A stretch of 64,000 nt of DNA from Tropicimonas sp. IMCC34043. Lineage in GTDB: Bacteria; Pseudomonadota; Alphaproteobacteria; Rhodobacterales; Rhodobacteraceae. Positions 1 to 8,854 of the stretch are shown piece by piece. Position numbers and translations under genes: made by a program. Numbering within the stretch: the stretch's first letter is position 1; every line of letters starts with the position of its first letter. The notes beneath the pieces were generated by a model that ran no database searches, was not told the origin of the DNA, and saw only the letters and a list, made by a program, of their open reading frames with translations. The stretch lies in NCBI RefSeq assembly GCF_003390845.1, contig NZ_QMEK01000001.1:1488001-1552000 (forward strand), written 5' to 3'.

Positions 1-318
1 GACGACCGCGAGGCCGCATACGAGGCAAGGTTCGTGCGCGACGCCGAACTGGAATTCATGGCGCAGGCGTCCCGGAACAAGCATCTCGGATTCTGGGCTG
101 CCGCGATCATGGGAATGAACGCCGAAGAGGCGGTGCGTTATGCCAAGGACATCATCCGAACCGATCTGCAGGAGGGCGGCGAGGAGGCCGTGGTGCGCAA
201 GATCGGCAAGGATATGGGCGATTTGCGCAACGAGGCGCGGATCCGCGAGCGGATGGCCGAGTTCCTTGTCGAGGCGCGCAAGCGGGCCAAGGCGGGCGAT
301 CTGGTCACGTTGATCTGA
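1..318 (+). CDS. ATPase inhibitor subunit zeta (DUF1476), 5' end cut by window
   Basis: The reading frame is open from base 1 and ends at TGA 316-318. It gives 105 residues, so only the first two or three of the usual ~107 are missing. The visible start DDREAAYEARFVRDAELEFM, followed by ASRNKHLGFWAA, is typical of the DUF1476 family. The family was first characterised as the zeta subunit of Paracoccus F1Fo-ATPase, a small helical protein that blocks reverse rotation and ATP hydrolysis. The sequence is charged and helical, with no signal peptide. Family membership is clear. The inhibitory role in this organism is inferred. Confidence 0.9.
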   Translation, partial: DDREAAYEARFVRDAELEFMAQASRNKHLGFWAAAIMGMNAEEAVRYAKDIIRTDLQEGGEEAVVRKIGKDMGDLRNEARIRERMAEFLVEARKRAKAGDLVTLI

Positions 319-325
319 GCGCAGC

Positions 326-356
326 CCCTGACGGGCGCCTCGCGCGCCCCTCAGGG
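326..356 (+). terminator. Hairpin after the ATPase inhibitor gene
   Basis: The inverted repeat CCCTGA..TCAGGG encloses GGGCGC..GCGCCC, with one C/C mismatch and a 5-nt loop. It begins 8 nt after the stop of the zeta gene. There is no T-tract, so it could be a terminator or an mRNA 3'-end stabiliser. Confidence 0.5.
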
Positions 357-495
357 AACCGCACCAAGGGTGCATGTTCTGGCCCGGCTCGCCCGCGCCA
401 ATTGCTCCTTGGGTCTGCACCTGGCGGGATTTGTAATCCGGGCCTGCGGGCAGGCGCGGGCCTCGGCAGATCGGTAACGAAGGTATGTGCACAAG

Positions 496-1506
<1,011 letters not shown>

Positions 1507-1557
1507 GCGCCGCGGGCCGGATCGGCCGCGGTCCCCGGCGCAGCGACACGGCGCGGC

Positions 1558-2649
1558 TCAGAACAGGCTGAGCTGGTCGCCCGGCTTGGGCGGGATGGCG
1601 AACAGGTCGCACCGCAGCGCCGGCCCCGGCCCGTCCATCCCCAGTCGCCGGCGCCAAAGGCGAAAGCGCTGGTGAATCATCTCGGCATAGCTTCCCTGCC
1701 CGGTCATGCGCTGGCCCCAGGTGGCGTCGTAATCGGCCCCGCCGTGGGTCTCGCGCACCCGCGCCATGACCCGCGCCGCGCGGCCGGGCTGGCAGGCCTG
1801 CAGCCATTCGCGGAACAGCCCCGACACCTCCAAGGGCAGACGCAACAGGATCATCGAGGCATGGCTGGCACCGGCATCGCGGGCGGCGCGCAGGATCGCC
1901 TCGATTTCGGAATCGGTGAGGCCCGGGATCACCGGCGCGACCGACACGCCCACCGGGCAGCCGGCCTTTGCCAGCGCCTCGATCGCCTTCAGCCGGCGGG
2001 CCGGCGCCGGCACCCGCGGCTCCATGCTGCGCGAAAGCTCCGGGTCAAGCGTGGTGATCGAGATCGCCACCTGTGCCAGCCCCGCCTGCCCCATCTCGCC
2101 CAGAATGTCGGCGTCGCGTTCGACCAGCGTCCCCTTGGTGGTCACGGTCAGCGGGTGGCGGAACGCCTGCAGCACCTCGAGGCAGCCGCGGGTGATGCGG
2201 TGCTCACGCTCGATCGGTTGATAGGGATCGGTGTTGGTGCCAAAGGCAATCGGCGCCACCCGGTAGCGCGGACGCGAGATTTCGGCCTGCAGCAGCACCG
2301 GGGCGTCGGGCTTGGCCTTCAGCCGCGTTTCGAAATCGAGCCCCGGCGAATGCCCCAGAAAGGCGTGGCTCGGCCGGGCAAAGCAATAGATGCAGCCGTG
2401 TTCGCAGCCGCGATAGGGGTTGACCGACCTGTCAAAGCCGATGTCGGGCGACGTATTGCGGGTGATGATGCTGCGCGGCCGTTCCAGCGCCACCTCGGTG
2501 CGCAGCAGCGGCAGATCCTCGATATCCCGCGCCCAGCCGTCATCGACGGCAGCCCGGACATGCGGTTCGAACCGCCCGGGGCGGTTCGATTGTGCGGCAC
2601 GGCCCTTCACCCGGGCCTCGGGCAGATTGCGGGGATCGTCCTGTTCCAT
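1558..2649 (-). CDS. PA0069-family radical SAM protein
   Basis: 363 residues with the radical SAM 4Fe-4S motif CX3CX2C: CEHGCIYC, Cys 82, 86 and 89. It follows the VNPYRG lead-in and precedes FARPSHAFLG, a combination typical of the PA0069/Rv2578c group related to spore photoproduct lyase. The enzyme should bind an iron-sulfur cluster and cleave S-adenosylmethionine, but the substrate of the group is not established. The gene is convergent with bmt, with 51 bp between the stops. It is divergent from the small membrane ORF at 2757. Its C-terminus ends in a compact SLF tail and looks complete. Confidence 0.88.
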   Translation of the reverse strand: MEQDDPRNLPEARVKGRAAQSNRPGRFEPHVRAAVDDGWARDIEDLPLLRTEVALERPRSIITRNTSPDIGFDRSVNPYRGCEHGCIYCFARPSHAFLGHSPGLDFETRLKAKPDAPVLLQAEISRPRYRVAPIAFGTNTDPYQPIEREHRITRGCLEVLQAFRHPLTVTTKGTLVERDADILGEMGQAGLAQVAISITTLDPELSRSMEPRVPAPARRLKAIEALAKAGCPVGVSVAPVIPGLTDSEIEAILRAARDAGASHASMILLRLPLEVSGLFREWLQACQPGRAARVMARVRETHGGADYDATWGQRMTGQGSYAEMIHQRFRLWRRRLGMDGPGPALRCDLFAIPPKPGDQLSLF

Positions 2650-2756
2650 CGCACGAGATTAGAACAAAACAGGAACAAAAGACAAGCGGCGCGACGCCTC
2701 CCCTTGGCACATGCCGTAGCGGTGGCCATATCGGGACAGGAAGGAGGGATCGTCCC

Positions 2757-2945
2757 ATGCCCTTGAATCGACTTGTTCTGCTCGTCCTGACGGTGATGGC
2801 CGCAGCGGGCGCCACGGTGCTTGCAGGCGCCGTTCTTGCCACCAGATTCGATATGCCCGCGAGCGTCCTTGGCATTGCGATACCACTTGCCGCGATCGCC
2901 TATCTGCTGTGGCGGGTGATCGCCGCGCGGATGGTCAAAAAGTAG
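2757..2945 (+). CDS. Small two-helix membrane protein, probably the front part of a split gene
   Basis: 62 residues after a strong ribosome site (AGGAAGGAGG, 2739-2748). There are two hydrophobic segments (about 5-27 and 34-56) and the chain ends RMVKK before a TAG at 2943-2945. The same frame continues for 51 more codons and encodes a recognisable YbjQ-like C-terminal half (next entry). The intact ancestor was therefore probably a 114-residue membrane-anchored protein. It is either a short functional peptide or the first half of a pseudogene. No specific function is assigned. Confidence 0.6.
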   Translation: MPLNRLVLLVLTVMAAAGATVLAGAVLATRFDMPASVLGIAIPLAAIAYLLWRVIAARMVKK

Positions 2946-3101
2946 CGGGACGACTTCACCCAGATTACCGAGGATGCCCGCAGGCTTGGCGCCGACGCAA
3001 TTGTCGCGGTGCGGGTGCAGACGACGACCGTTCAGATCGTCGCGTCTGAGGTTATATGGTATGGCACAGCGGTGCGGCTTGGCCAGAAGTCCATGACCTG
3101 A
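2946..3101 (+). pseudogene. YbjQ-like (UPF0145) domain remnant behind an in-frame amber codon
   Basis: Directly after the TAG of the preceding ORF, and in the same frame, the codons read RDDFTQITEDARRLGADAIV and later WYGTAVRL before a TGA at 3099-3101. The pattern A.xLGADAIVxVR ... YGTAV is the C-terminal half of YbjQ/UPF0145 proteins, which were once proposed as heavy-metal-binding domains. No start codon with a ribosome site lies between TAG and this stretch, so it can be made only by readthrough or not at all. A point nonsense mutation (for example from CAG or AAG) is the simplest explanation. Confidence 0.6.
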
Positions 3102-3129
3102 CCGAACCGGCCCCTTGCGGCGCGCAGCT

Positions 3130-3555
3130 TCAGGCCGCCGCCTTTTCGGACAGCACCCGGATCCGCTGAACCATGGCGCGCAGCCCGTTCGAGCGTTGTG
3201 CCGACAGGTGATCGTCAAGCCCGAGGCGCGCAAGCTCTGCCAGGGCATCGACCTTCAGAACCTCGGCGACCGAAAGACCGGAATAAAGCGCCTTCAGAAC
3301 CGCGACGAGGCCGCGCACGATCATCGCATCGCTGTCGCCCTTGAACGTGAACCTGGCCCCTGCGCCTTCGCCCTCGATCTCGGGCACCAGCCAGACCTGG
3401 CTGACGCAGCCATCGACCTTGGTTGCGGGCATCTTCAGCGCTTCGTCAAGCGGCGCCATCGCCTTGCCCAGTTCGATGACATGGCGATAGCGTTCCTCCC
3501 AGTCATCCAGGAACTCGAACGTATCGACGATGTCTTCGAAATCCGGCTGTGCCAT
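3130..3555 (-). CDS. sufE: SufE family sulfur acceptor for cysteine desulfurase
   Basis: 141 residues. The conserved VDGCVSQVW places the sulfur-accepting cysteine at position 50. The start MAQPDFEDIVDTFEFLDDWE is the family N-terminus. ATG 3555 is preferred to the longer upstream frame because it has AAGGGAG just before it and matches the family length. The protein takes persulfide sulfur from a SufS-type desulfurase and passes it to the SufBCD scaffold for Fe-S assembly. No suf genes are adjacent, so this is a stand-alone copy, as is common in alphaproteobacteria. Confidence 0.92.
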   Translation of the reverse strand: MAQPDFEDIVDTFEFLDDWEERYRHVIELGKAMAPLDEALKMPATKVDGCVSQVWLVPEIEGEGAGARFTFKGDSDAMIVRGLVAVLKALYSGLSVAEVLKVDALAELARLGLDDHLSAQRSNGLRAMVQRIRVLSEKAAA

Positions 3556-3706
3556 GGGCTGCTCCCTTGCTGGCCCCCTGTCCCTTTGCGTGATAGGTCG
3601 CCCCCGTCCCGAGGTCCAGTCCCCGGTCACGCGATGGCACAGGCTTTTCATCCCCGCTGCTTTTCGCTAATCGGAACCACGACGTCTTCGACGCTGGGGA
3701 GAACCT

Positions 3707-4189
3707 ATGAAGATCTACAGGCTTGCCGGGCTACTGGCTCTGGTTCTCCTTGCCGGATGCGGCACGAGGCTCAACCCCGGCAACTGGGGCTGGTTCGGCG
3801 GCGGCCGCGACCGGACGCCGACGCTGGAACCGAAGAAAGGGTACGAGGACACAACCGACTATCGCCCGATGGTCGCCCGCGTCGTTTCGGTGCAAGTGGA
3901 GCCGGTGGCCGGCGGCGTGATCGTCACCGCCGTGGGCCTGCCGCCGACACAGGGCTATTTCGCAACCGACCTCGTGCCGACCTTCACCTCGGAAATCGGC
4001 AAGCCCGCACCGAAGGACGGCGTCATGGCGCTCGAGTTCCGGATCGTGCCGCCGCCGCGTCCCTGGCCTGCCGGCAGCCAGGCCTCGCGCGAGGTCACGG
4101 CAGCGCTGTACCTGACCGACCAGAGCCTCGGCAACACGCGCCAGATCACCGTTGCGGGCAGCCAGAACAAGGTCAGCGCCAGACGCTGA
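3707..4189 (+). CDS. Predicted lipoprotein of unknown function
   Basis: 160 residues with a clear lipoprotein signal: positive MKIYR, a hydrophobic core, then lipobox LLAGC with the acylated Cys at 18. A GW-rich linker (NWGWFGGG) and a TPTLEPKKGYEDTTDYRPMV stretch follow, then a probably beta-rich body to the C-terminus. It should be anchored in a membrane facing the periplasm. The gene is monocistronic, facing rnd convergently. I do not recognise a characterised family. The pattern resembles hypothetical lipoproteins often seen in Rhodobacterales, but that is memory and not a search. Confidence 0.8.
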   Translation: MKIYRLAGLLALVLLAGCGTRLNPGNWGWFGGGRDRTPTLEPKKGYEDTTDYRPMVARVVSVQVEPVAGGVIVTAVGLPPTQGYFATDLVPTFTSEIGKPAPKDGVMALEFRIVPPPRPWPAGSQASREVTAALYLTDQSLGNTRQITVAGSQNKVSARR

Positions 4190-4307
4190 CCGCCCGACCT
4201 GCACGGCGCCGCGACGGGGACCGGAGCGCCCCCCGGGCCACCGGCAAGGCCCATCGCCTGTTTGATTGTCAGCCTGTCACAGGATGCCGGCCGCGATTGA
4301 GCCGGGC

Positions 4308-5465
4308 CTAGAGCTCTATGATCGCGACGTCAGATCCCTTAGCCGCCAGCGCGATCTTGCCTTCACACAGCCGCAGTGCGTCGCTGCCAAAGACTTCGCC
4401 GCGCCAGCCGCGCATCACCGCACCGTCAAGCTGACCGGCCGCGATCTCGTCGAGATCGGACGACGTGGCGATCAGCTTCTGGGCCACACCGGCCTTCTCG
4501 GACTTTGCCTTCAGCAGCACCCGCAGCAGATCGGACAGCGCCGGATTGACCTGCAGCTTGTCGCGGCTGGTATCGGCGGCGGGACAGTCGGCTGTGGGCG
4601 TCGCAAGCCCGGCCTCGATTGCCGCCAGAATCCCGTCGGCGACCGGCCCCTTGCGGCCTTCGCGCATCAGCATCCGCGACTTGGCCAGATCCTGCAGGCT
4701 GCGCGGCTTGGTCGAGGCAAGCTCCAGCAGCGCATCGTCCTTGAAGACCCGGCTGCGGGGAATGTTGCGTTCCTGGGCATAGACCTCGCGGAACTTCGCA
4801 AGTTCGCGCACGATGGCCAGAAACTTGCCCGAATTTGTGCGGGTCTTGACGCGGCGCCAGGCTTCGTCGGGTTCGACCACATAGGTCGCGGGATCGGTCA
4901 GGACCGACAATTCTTCCTCGACCCAGTGCTTGCGCCCGGACCGCGCCAGCTCGGCGGCAAGAAATTCGTAGACCGACCTCAGATGCGTGACGTCGGCGAG
5001 GGCATAGGTCTTCTGGGCATCGGTCAGCGGCCGGCGCGACCAGTCGGTAAAGCGCGAGGTCTTGTCGATCACCCCGCGCGAGATCTTGCGCACCAGCGTC
5101 TCGTATCCCACCTGCTCGCCGAAACCGCAGACCATGGCGGCGACCTGGGTGTCAAACAGCGGCACGGGAAAGACATTGCCCTCGTGGAAGAAGATCTCCA
5201 GATCCTGCCGTGCGGCATGGAACACCTTGACCACCGACGGATCGCGAAACAGCTCATAGAGCGGTTCAAGCGACAGCGCATCGCCGCCCTCGATCGGATC
5301 GACCAGCACCGCCTCGCCCCCGTTCGGCAATGCCATCTGCAACAGGCAGAGCCTGGCCCAGTAGGTGCGCTCGCGCAGGAACTCGGTGTCGATTGTCACA
5401 TAGGGGAAAGAGCGGGCCGTTGCGCAATACTCGGCCAGATCATCGGTCGTGATAAGTGTTCGCAT
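4308..5465 (-). CDS. rnd: Ribonuclease D
   Basis: 385 residues, the usual RNase D length. The DEDD 3'-5' exonuclease signatures are in order: TIDTEFLRERTYW near the N-terminus (Exo I), VFHAARQDLEIFF (Exo II) and YALADVTHLRSVYEFL (Exo III). A HRDC-type helical C-terminus includes RNIPRSRVFKDDALLELA. It trims 3' ends of tRNA and other small RNAs. The start is ATG 5465. A pair of 19-bp repeats lies just upstream, between this gene and the purN stop. It is read in the same direction as purM-purN but separated by 105 bp. Confidence 0.93.
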   Translation of the reverse strand: MRTLITTDDLAEYCATARSFPYVTIDTEFLRERTYWARLCLLQMALPNGGEAVLVDPIEGGDALSLEPLYELFRDPSVVKVFHAARQDLEIFFHEGNVFPVPLFDTQVAAMVCGFGEQVGYETLVRKISRGVIDKTSRFTDWSRRPLTDAQKTYALADVTHLRSVYEFLAAELARSGRKHWVEEELSVLTDPATYVVEPDEAWRRVKTRTNSGKFLAIVRELAKFREVYAQERNIPRSRVFKDDALLELASTKPRSLQDLAKSRMLMREGRKGPVADGILAAIEAGLATPTADCPAADTSRDKLQVNPALSDLLRVLLKAKSEKAGVAQKLIATSSDLDEIAAGQLDGAVMRGWRGEVFGSDALRLCEGKIALAAKGSDVAIIEL

Positions 5466-5501
5466 CCAGTCGGTTCTTCTTGTTGTTGGCGGAATGGCGC
5501 G

Positions 5502-5540
5502 TCTGCCTGTTTGGTCAGTCTTCTGCCTGCTTGGTCAGTC
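5502..5540. repeat. Two tandem 19-bp repeats upstream of rnd
   Basis: TCTGCCTGTTTGGTCAGTC (5502-5520) and TCTGCCTGCTTGGTCAGTC (5522-5540) differ at one base and are spaced 20 bp start to start, about two helical turns. They lie between the purN stop and the rnd start. They could be paired protein-binding sites or a small tandem duplication. Confidence 0.7.
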
Positions 5541-5570
5541 TATAGACAAAAATCCCGCATCGGGAAAGCT

Positions 5571-6164
5571 TCAGGGCAGGAACAATTGCGTCCGGTCGCC
5601 CGCTGCAAATCGGCGCAGCACTGCGGGATAAAGCCTGTGTTCCATGGTCAGTACCCGGGCGGCCAGAGTCTCGGGCGTATCGCCTTCGATGATCGGCACC
5701 CGCGCCTGACCGAGGATCGGTCCGTCGTCAAGCTCGGGCGTGACCTCGTGGACGGTGCAGCCGTGTTCGGCATCACCCGCCTCAATGGCGCGCGCATGGC
5801 TGTGCAGCCCGCGATATTTCGGCAGCAAGGAGGGATGGATGTTCAGCATCCGCCCCGACCAGGGGGTCACAAAACCCGCGGTCAGCACCCGCATGAAGCC
5901 CGCCAGACAGATCATGTCAGCGCCGTGATCGGTGATGATCCTGTGCAGTTCGGCCTCGAACGCCGGGCGATCCTTGCCAAAGCGCCGGTGGTCGAGCGCA
6001 GCCGTGGCGACGCCCCTTTCGGCCGCCCGGGCAAGCCCCGAGGCCTGCGGATCGTTCGAGGCAACAAGACAGGGCATCCCGCAATGTCCCGGCTCGGCCA
6101 TGCTGTCGAGCAGCGCCAGCATGTTCGACCCGCCGCCCGAGATCAGGATTGCGACGCGCTTCAA
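5571..6164 (-). CDS. purN: Phosphoribosylglycinamide formyltransferase
   Basis: 197 residues. It shows the formyltransferase fold markers ISGGGSNM near the N-terminus, [16 protein letters not shown] (catalytic Asn and His) and [10 protein letters not shown] (catalytic Asp region). It transfers a formyl group from 10-formyl-tetrahydrofolate to GAR in de novo purine synthesis. Its ATG overlaps the purM stop by 4 bp (ATGA), so the two genes are translationally coupled in the order purM-purN. The product of this step goes to PurL, whose gene starts at the far right of the window. Confidence 0.96.
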   Translation of the reverse strand: MKRVAILISGGGSNMLALLDSMAEPGHCGMPCLVASNDPQASGLARAAERGVATAALDHRRFGKDRPAFEAELHRIITDHGADMICLAGFMRVLTAGFVTPWSGRMLNIHPSLLPKYRGLHSHARAIEAGDAEHGCTVHEVTPELDDGPILGQARVPIIEGDTPETLAARVLTMEHRLYPAVLRRFAAGDRTQLFLP

Positions 6165-7228
6165 GTCAAGGCGCCCCGATAGCTGACGCCCTGCCCTTCG
6201 GTGACGGTGCCGATGCGGTGCACGGTCTCGCCAGCCTCGGCCAGCAGCGTGGCAATCGCCTCGGCGCGATCCGCCGCAACCACCACGACCATGCCGATCC
6301 CGGAATTGAAGGTCTTCAGCATCTCGGCCTCGGCCAGCCCGCCCGCCGCGCCGAGCCAGGCAAAGACCGGCGGCAGGGTCCAGGCCCCGAGGTCGATCTC
6401 GGCCCCCAGCCCCTCGGGCAGGACCCGCGGCAGGTTTTCGGTCAGACCGCCGCCGGTGATATGGGCCAGCCCGTGCACCCCGCCCGCGCGGATCGCTGCC
6501 AGCGCCGGGCGAACATAGATCCGGGTCGGCGTCAGCAACGCCTCGCCGAGCGTTCCTTCGGCAAAGGGCGCCGCGGCATCCCAGCCAAGGCCCTGCAGCT
6601 CGACGATGCGGCGCACCAGCGAATAGCCGTTGGAATGCACCCCCGAGGACGCCAGCCCCAGCAGCACGTCGCCCTCGCCCACGCCCGCGGGCAGCGCCGT
6701 GCCGCGTTCCATCGCGCCGACGGCAAAGCCTGCGAGGTCAAAGTCCTTGGCCGCATACATCCCCGGCATTTCGGCAGTCTCGCCGCCGATCAGTGCGCAA
6801 CCGGCCTGCCGGCAGCCCTCGGCAATGCCCTCGACCACCTGCGCCGCGCCATCGACGTCGAGCGCACCGCAGGCATAATAGTCGAGGAAGAACAGCGGCT
6901 CTGCCCCCTGACACACCAGATCGTTGACACACATCGCCACAAGGTCGATGCCGACGCCCGCGACCACCCCGGTATCGATGGCGATCTTCAGCTTGGTTCC
7001 GACGCCATCGGTTGCCGCCACCAGCACCGGATCGGTGAAGCCCGCCGCCTTCAGGTCAAAAAGCCCGCCGAAGCCGCCAAGCCCGCCGGCAACGCCGGAC
7101 CGGTCGGTCGATTTCGCCGCCGGCTTGATGCGGTCGACCAGCGCGTTGCCCGCGTCGATGTCCACACCCGCCTCTGCATAGGTCAGTCCGTTCTTGCCCG
7201 CGCTCACCGGCCCGCCCTTTCGTGCCAT
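6161..7228 (-). CDS. purM: Phosphoribosylformylglycinamidine cyclo-ligase (AIR synthetase)
   Basis: 355 residues. [20 protein letters not shown] at the N-terminus, [34 protein letters not shown] and [19 protein letters not shown] are the standard PurM signatures for the ATP and FGAM sites. It closes the imidazole ring of aminoimidazole ribotide. ATG 7228 (MARKGG) fits the family start; the open frame runs further upstream but is GC-rich noise. First gene of the purM-purN pair, with divergent spacing to tRNA-Ile on the right. Confidence 0.96.
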   Translation of the reverse strand: MARKGGPVSAGKNGLTYAEAGVDIDAGNALVDRIKPAAKSTDRSGVAGGLGGFGGLFDLKAAGFTDPVLVAATDGVGTKLKIAIDTGVVAGVGIDLVAMCVNDLVCQGAEPLFFLDYYACGALDVDGAAQVVEGIAEGCRQAGCALIGGETAEMPGMYAAKDFDLAGFAVGAMERGTALPAGVGEGDVLLGLASSGVHSNGYSLVRRIVELQGLGWDAAAPFAEGTLGEALLTPTRIYVRPALAAIRAGGVHGLAHITGGGLTENLPRVLPEGLGAEIDLGAWTLPPVFAWLGAAGGLAEAEMLKTFNSGIGMVVVVAADRAEAIATLLAEAGETVHRIGTVTEGQGVSYRGALT

Positions 7229-7403
7229 GAAATCTGTTGGCGGGGTAGCAAGCCCCGCAGCCGGTGTCCATGACGAGAAACGGAGGCCGGCACGCGATGC
7301 TGCCCGTCCCCGATTTGGATCGAGCGTTTTTTCGGGGCGGCGGAGAGCCCTTCGCGACCGCCCTTCGCCTGTCGACGCCCCCGGGGAGGGACGGCAGAGC
7401 CGC

Positions 7404-7431
7404 TTGACGCCGGGACCGAACATGCTAGGCA
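7404..7431 (+). promoter_or_regulatory. Likely promoter of tRNA-Ile
   Basis: TTGACG (7404-7409), 16 bp, then TAGGCA (7426-7431) inside GCTAGGC. The tRNA starts 10 bp downstream. The strong -35 with a weak -10 is typical of alphaproteobacterial stable-RNA promoters. Confidence 0.5.
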
Positions 7432-7440
7432 AATGCGCGG

Positions 7441-7517
7441 GGGCCTGTAGCTCAATTGGTTAGAGCAGAGCGCTCATAACGCTTTGGTTGCGGGTTCAAG
7501 TCCTGCCGGGCCTACCA
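7441..7517 (+). tRNA. tRNA with CAT anticodon, probably tRNA-Ile2
   Basis: A full 77-nt cloverleaf with encoded CCA. Acceptor GGGCCTG pairs with CGGGCCT (one G-T at the top). D-arm GCTC/GAGC, anticodon stem GAGCG/CGCTT with loop CTCATAA, T-arm GCGGG/CCTGC with loop TTCAAGT. Anticodon CAT could be Met or lysidine-modified Ile2. The acceptor and T-arm resemble the Ile2 type and not the alphaproteobacterial elongator Met (GGCGGAG start), and initiator features are absent. I lean to Ile2. Confidence 0.9.
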
Positions 7518-7609
7518 GTTCCCCCAGATTTTCCGAACCGGACGCCGGAGCGAAGATCTTTCGCCGCCGCGCGATGTTCCGGGCCCTATCTTGGCCCGCC
7601 CGAATTTGT

Positions 7610-7625
7610 ATTCAATATATTGAAT
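7610..7625 (+). promoter_or_regulatory. SqrR/BigR-type operator, perfect palindrome
   Basis: ATTCAATATATTGAAT is a perfect 16-bp palindrome that matches ATTC-N8-GAAT, the consensus described for the persulfide-responsive repressor SqrR of Rhodobacter capsulatus. It overlaps a possible -35 (TTGAAT, 7620-7625), with TATATC at 7642-7647 as a possible -10. It lies 75 bp before the DUF2892 start at 7701. Confidence 0.65.
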
Positions 7626-7700
7626 TTTTCCCCGAAAGCGGTATATCCATCGCAAAGGTCCCGGGCTGCGGGGCCGGTCGGTTCGGGAAAGGACCCTGCC

Positions 7701-7904
7701 ATGTCGCTTGATCGCGCGGTGATGATGTTCGCCGGTTTCATGATCCTTCTGTCGCTTGCCCTCGGCACCTGGGTGTCGGGTTGGTGGTATCTTTTCACCG
7801 CTTTCGTGGGCGTGAACCTGATGCAAAGCTCGGTGACCGGTTTCTGCCCGGCGGCAATCGTGTTCCGGAAGCTCGGGATCAAGAGCGGACCCGCCTTCGA
7901 ATAG
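7701..7904 (+). CDS. DUF2892 (YgaP-type) small membrane protein
   Basis: 67 residues with two hydrophobic helices (about 6-25 and 27-45). The C-terminal SSVTGFCPAAIVFRKLGIK is characteristic of DUF2892, the membrane domain that in E. coli YgaP is fused to a rhodanese sulfurtransferase. ATG 7701 is chosen because the upstream frame runs through the tRNA. The SqrR-type operator 75 bp upstream suggests induction by sulfide or persulfide. This fits a family often associated with sulfur-handling genes. The actual transport or sensing role is unknown. Confidence 0.85.
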   Translation: MSLDRAVMMFAGFMILLSLALGTWVSGWWYLFTAFVGVNLMQSSVTGFCPAAIVFRKLGIKSGPAFE

Positions 7905-8011
7905 CCCCCGGGGCACCCCGGAAAATTCGCCTGACCCTGCGGCGGCGCGCTTGTCGCGGCGCCGGCTTTGGGGTTTCCATGGCGCGACCACAGCAGCGCG
8001 GGAGAGGCGAG

Positions 8012-8854
8012 ATGAAGTTTTGCAGGATCAGGACGGCCGACGGAATCGTGCCGGCGGCTGTCGATGACGCGGGTGTGCTGCGCAGCCTTGCCGGTCATAT
8101 CGGGGACCTCACCCGCGACTCGGTCGCCTATGGCGGGCTCGCGCCGCTCGAGGGGATCGAGCTCTCCACCCTGCCCGCCCTGTCCGAGCGCGACTATGCC
8201 CCGGTGCTGGCGGACATCAGGCGGATCTTCTGCATCGGGCTGAACTATGTGGAACATGCCGCCGAAAGCGGCTCGGCCGTGCCCGACCAGCCGCTGATGT
8301 TCATGAAGGTCTGTCCGCCCAGCGGTGCGACCGACCCGGTGATCATCCCCAAGGGGTCCGAGAAGACCGACTGGGAGGTCGAGCTTGGCGTGGTGATCGG
8401 GCGCAAGGCCGCCCATGTGACGGTCGACCAGGCGCTCGACCATGTTGCCGGATACTGCGTCGTCAACGACGTCTCGGAGCGGCACTTCCAGAAGGACTGT
8501 GGCGGGCAATGGGTCAAGGGCAAGTCCTGCGACAGCTTTGCCCCTGTCGGCCCCTGGCTGGTGACCCCCGACGAAGTGCCCGACCCGCAGGCGCTCGACC
8601 TGTTTCTCGACGTCAACGGCGTGCGGCGCCAGACCGGGCACACAAGCTGGATGGTGTTTCCGGTGGCCGAACTGATCGCCCATATCAGCCGGTTCATCAC
8701 GCTGCTGCCGGGCGATCTGATCGCAACCGGCACGCCGCCCGGCGTCGGCATGGGGATGACCCCGCCGCAATACCTGAAACCGGGCGACCGGATGCGGCTG
8801 GGGATCACCGGGCTTGGCGAACAGGACCTGGCAGTCGAGGCCTATGCGCCGTGA
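8012..8854 (+). CDS. Fumarylacetoacetate hydrolase family protein
   Basis: 280 residues of the FAH superfamily. IFCIGLNYVEHAAE, DWEVELGVVIGRKA, GYCVVNDVSER and LPGDLIATGTPPGVGMGM carry the metal-binding acidic residues and the catalytic loop. Members hydrolyse or decarboxylate C-C bonds of acylpyruvates and related catabolic acids; the substrate here is not known. ATG 8012 follows GGAGAGGCG. The TGA overlaps the GTG start of the aminotransferase by 4 bp, so the two are made together. A catabolic pair is plausible. Confidence 0.9.
   Translation: MKFCRIRTADGIVPAAVDDAGVLRSLAGHIGDLTRDSVAYGGLAPLEGIELSTLPALSERDYAPVLADIRRIFCIGLNYVEHAAESGSAVPDQPLMFMKVCPPSGATDPVIIPKGSEKTDWEVELGVVIGRKAAHVTVDQALDHVAGYCVVNDVSERHFQKDCGGQWVKGKSCDSFAPVGPWLVTPDEVPDPQALDLFLDVNGVRRQTGHTSWMVFPVAELIAHISRFITLLPGDLIATGTPPGVGMGMTPPQYLKPGDRMRLGITGLGEQDLAVEAYAP

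Noticed and set aside
4266-6182. 638-residue open frame on the plus strand
   Set aside because: It runs antisense through rnd and purN, has no ribosome site and a His/Arg/Gln-rich composition typical of GC-driven shadow frames.
7441-7517. Elongator or initiator tRNA-Met
   Set aside because: The acceptor pairs at position 1, so it is not an initiator. The stems resemble Ile2 more than the alphaproteobacterial elongator Met, although CAT alone cannot decide.
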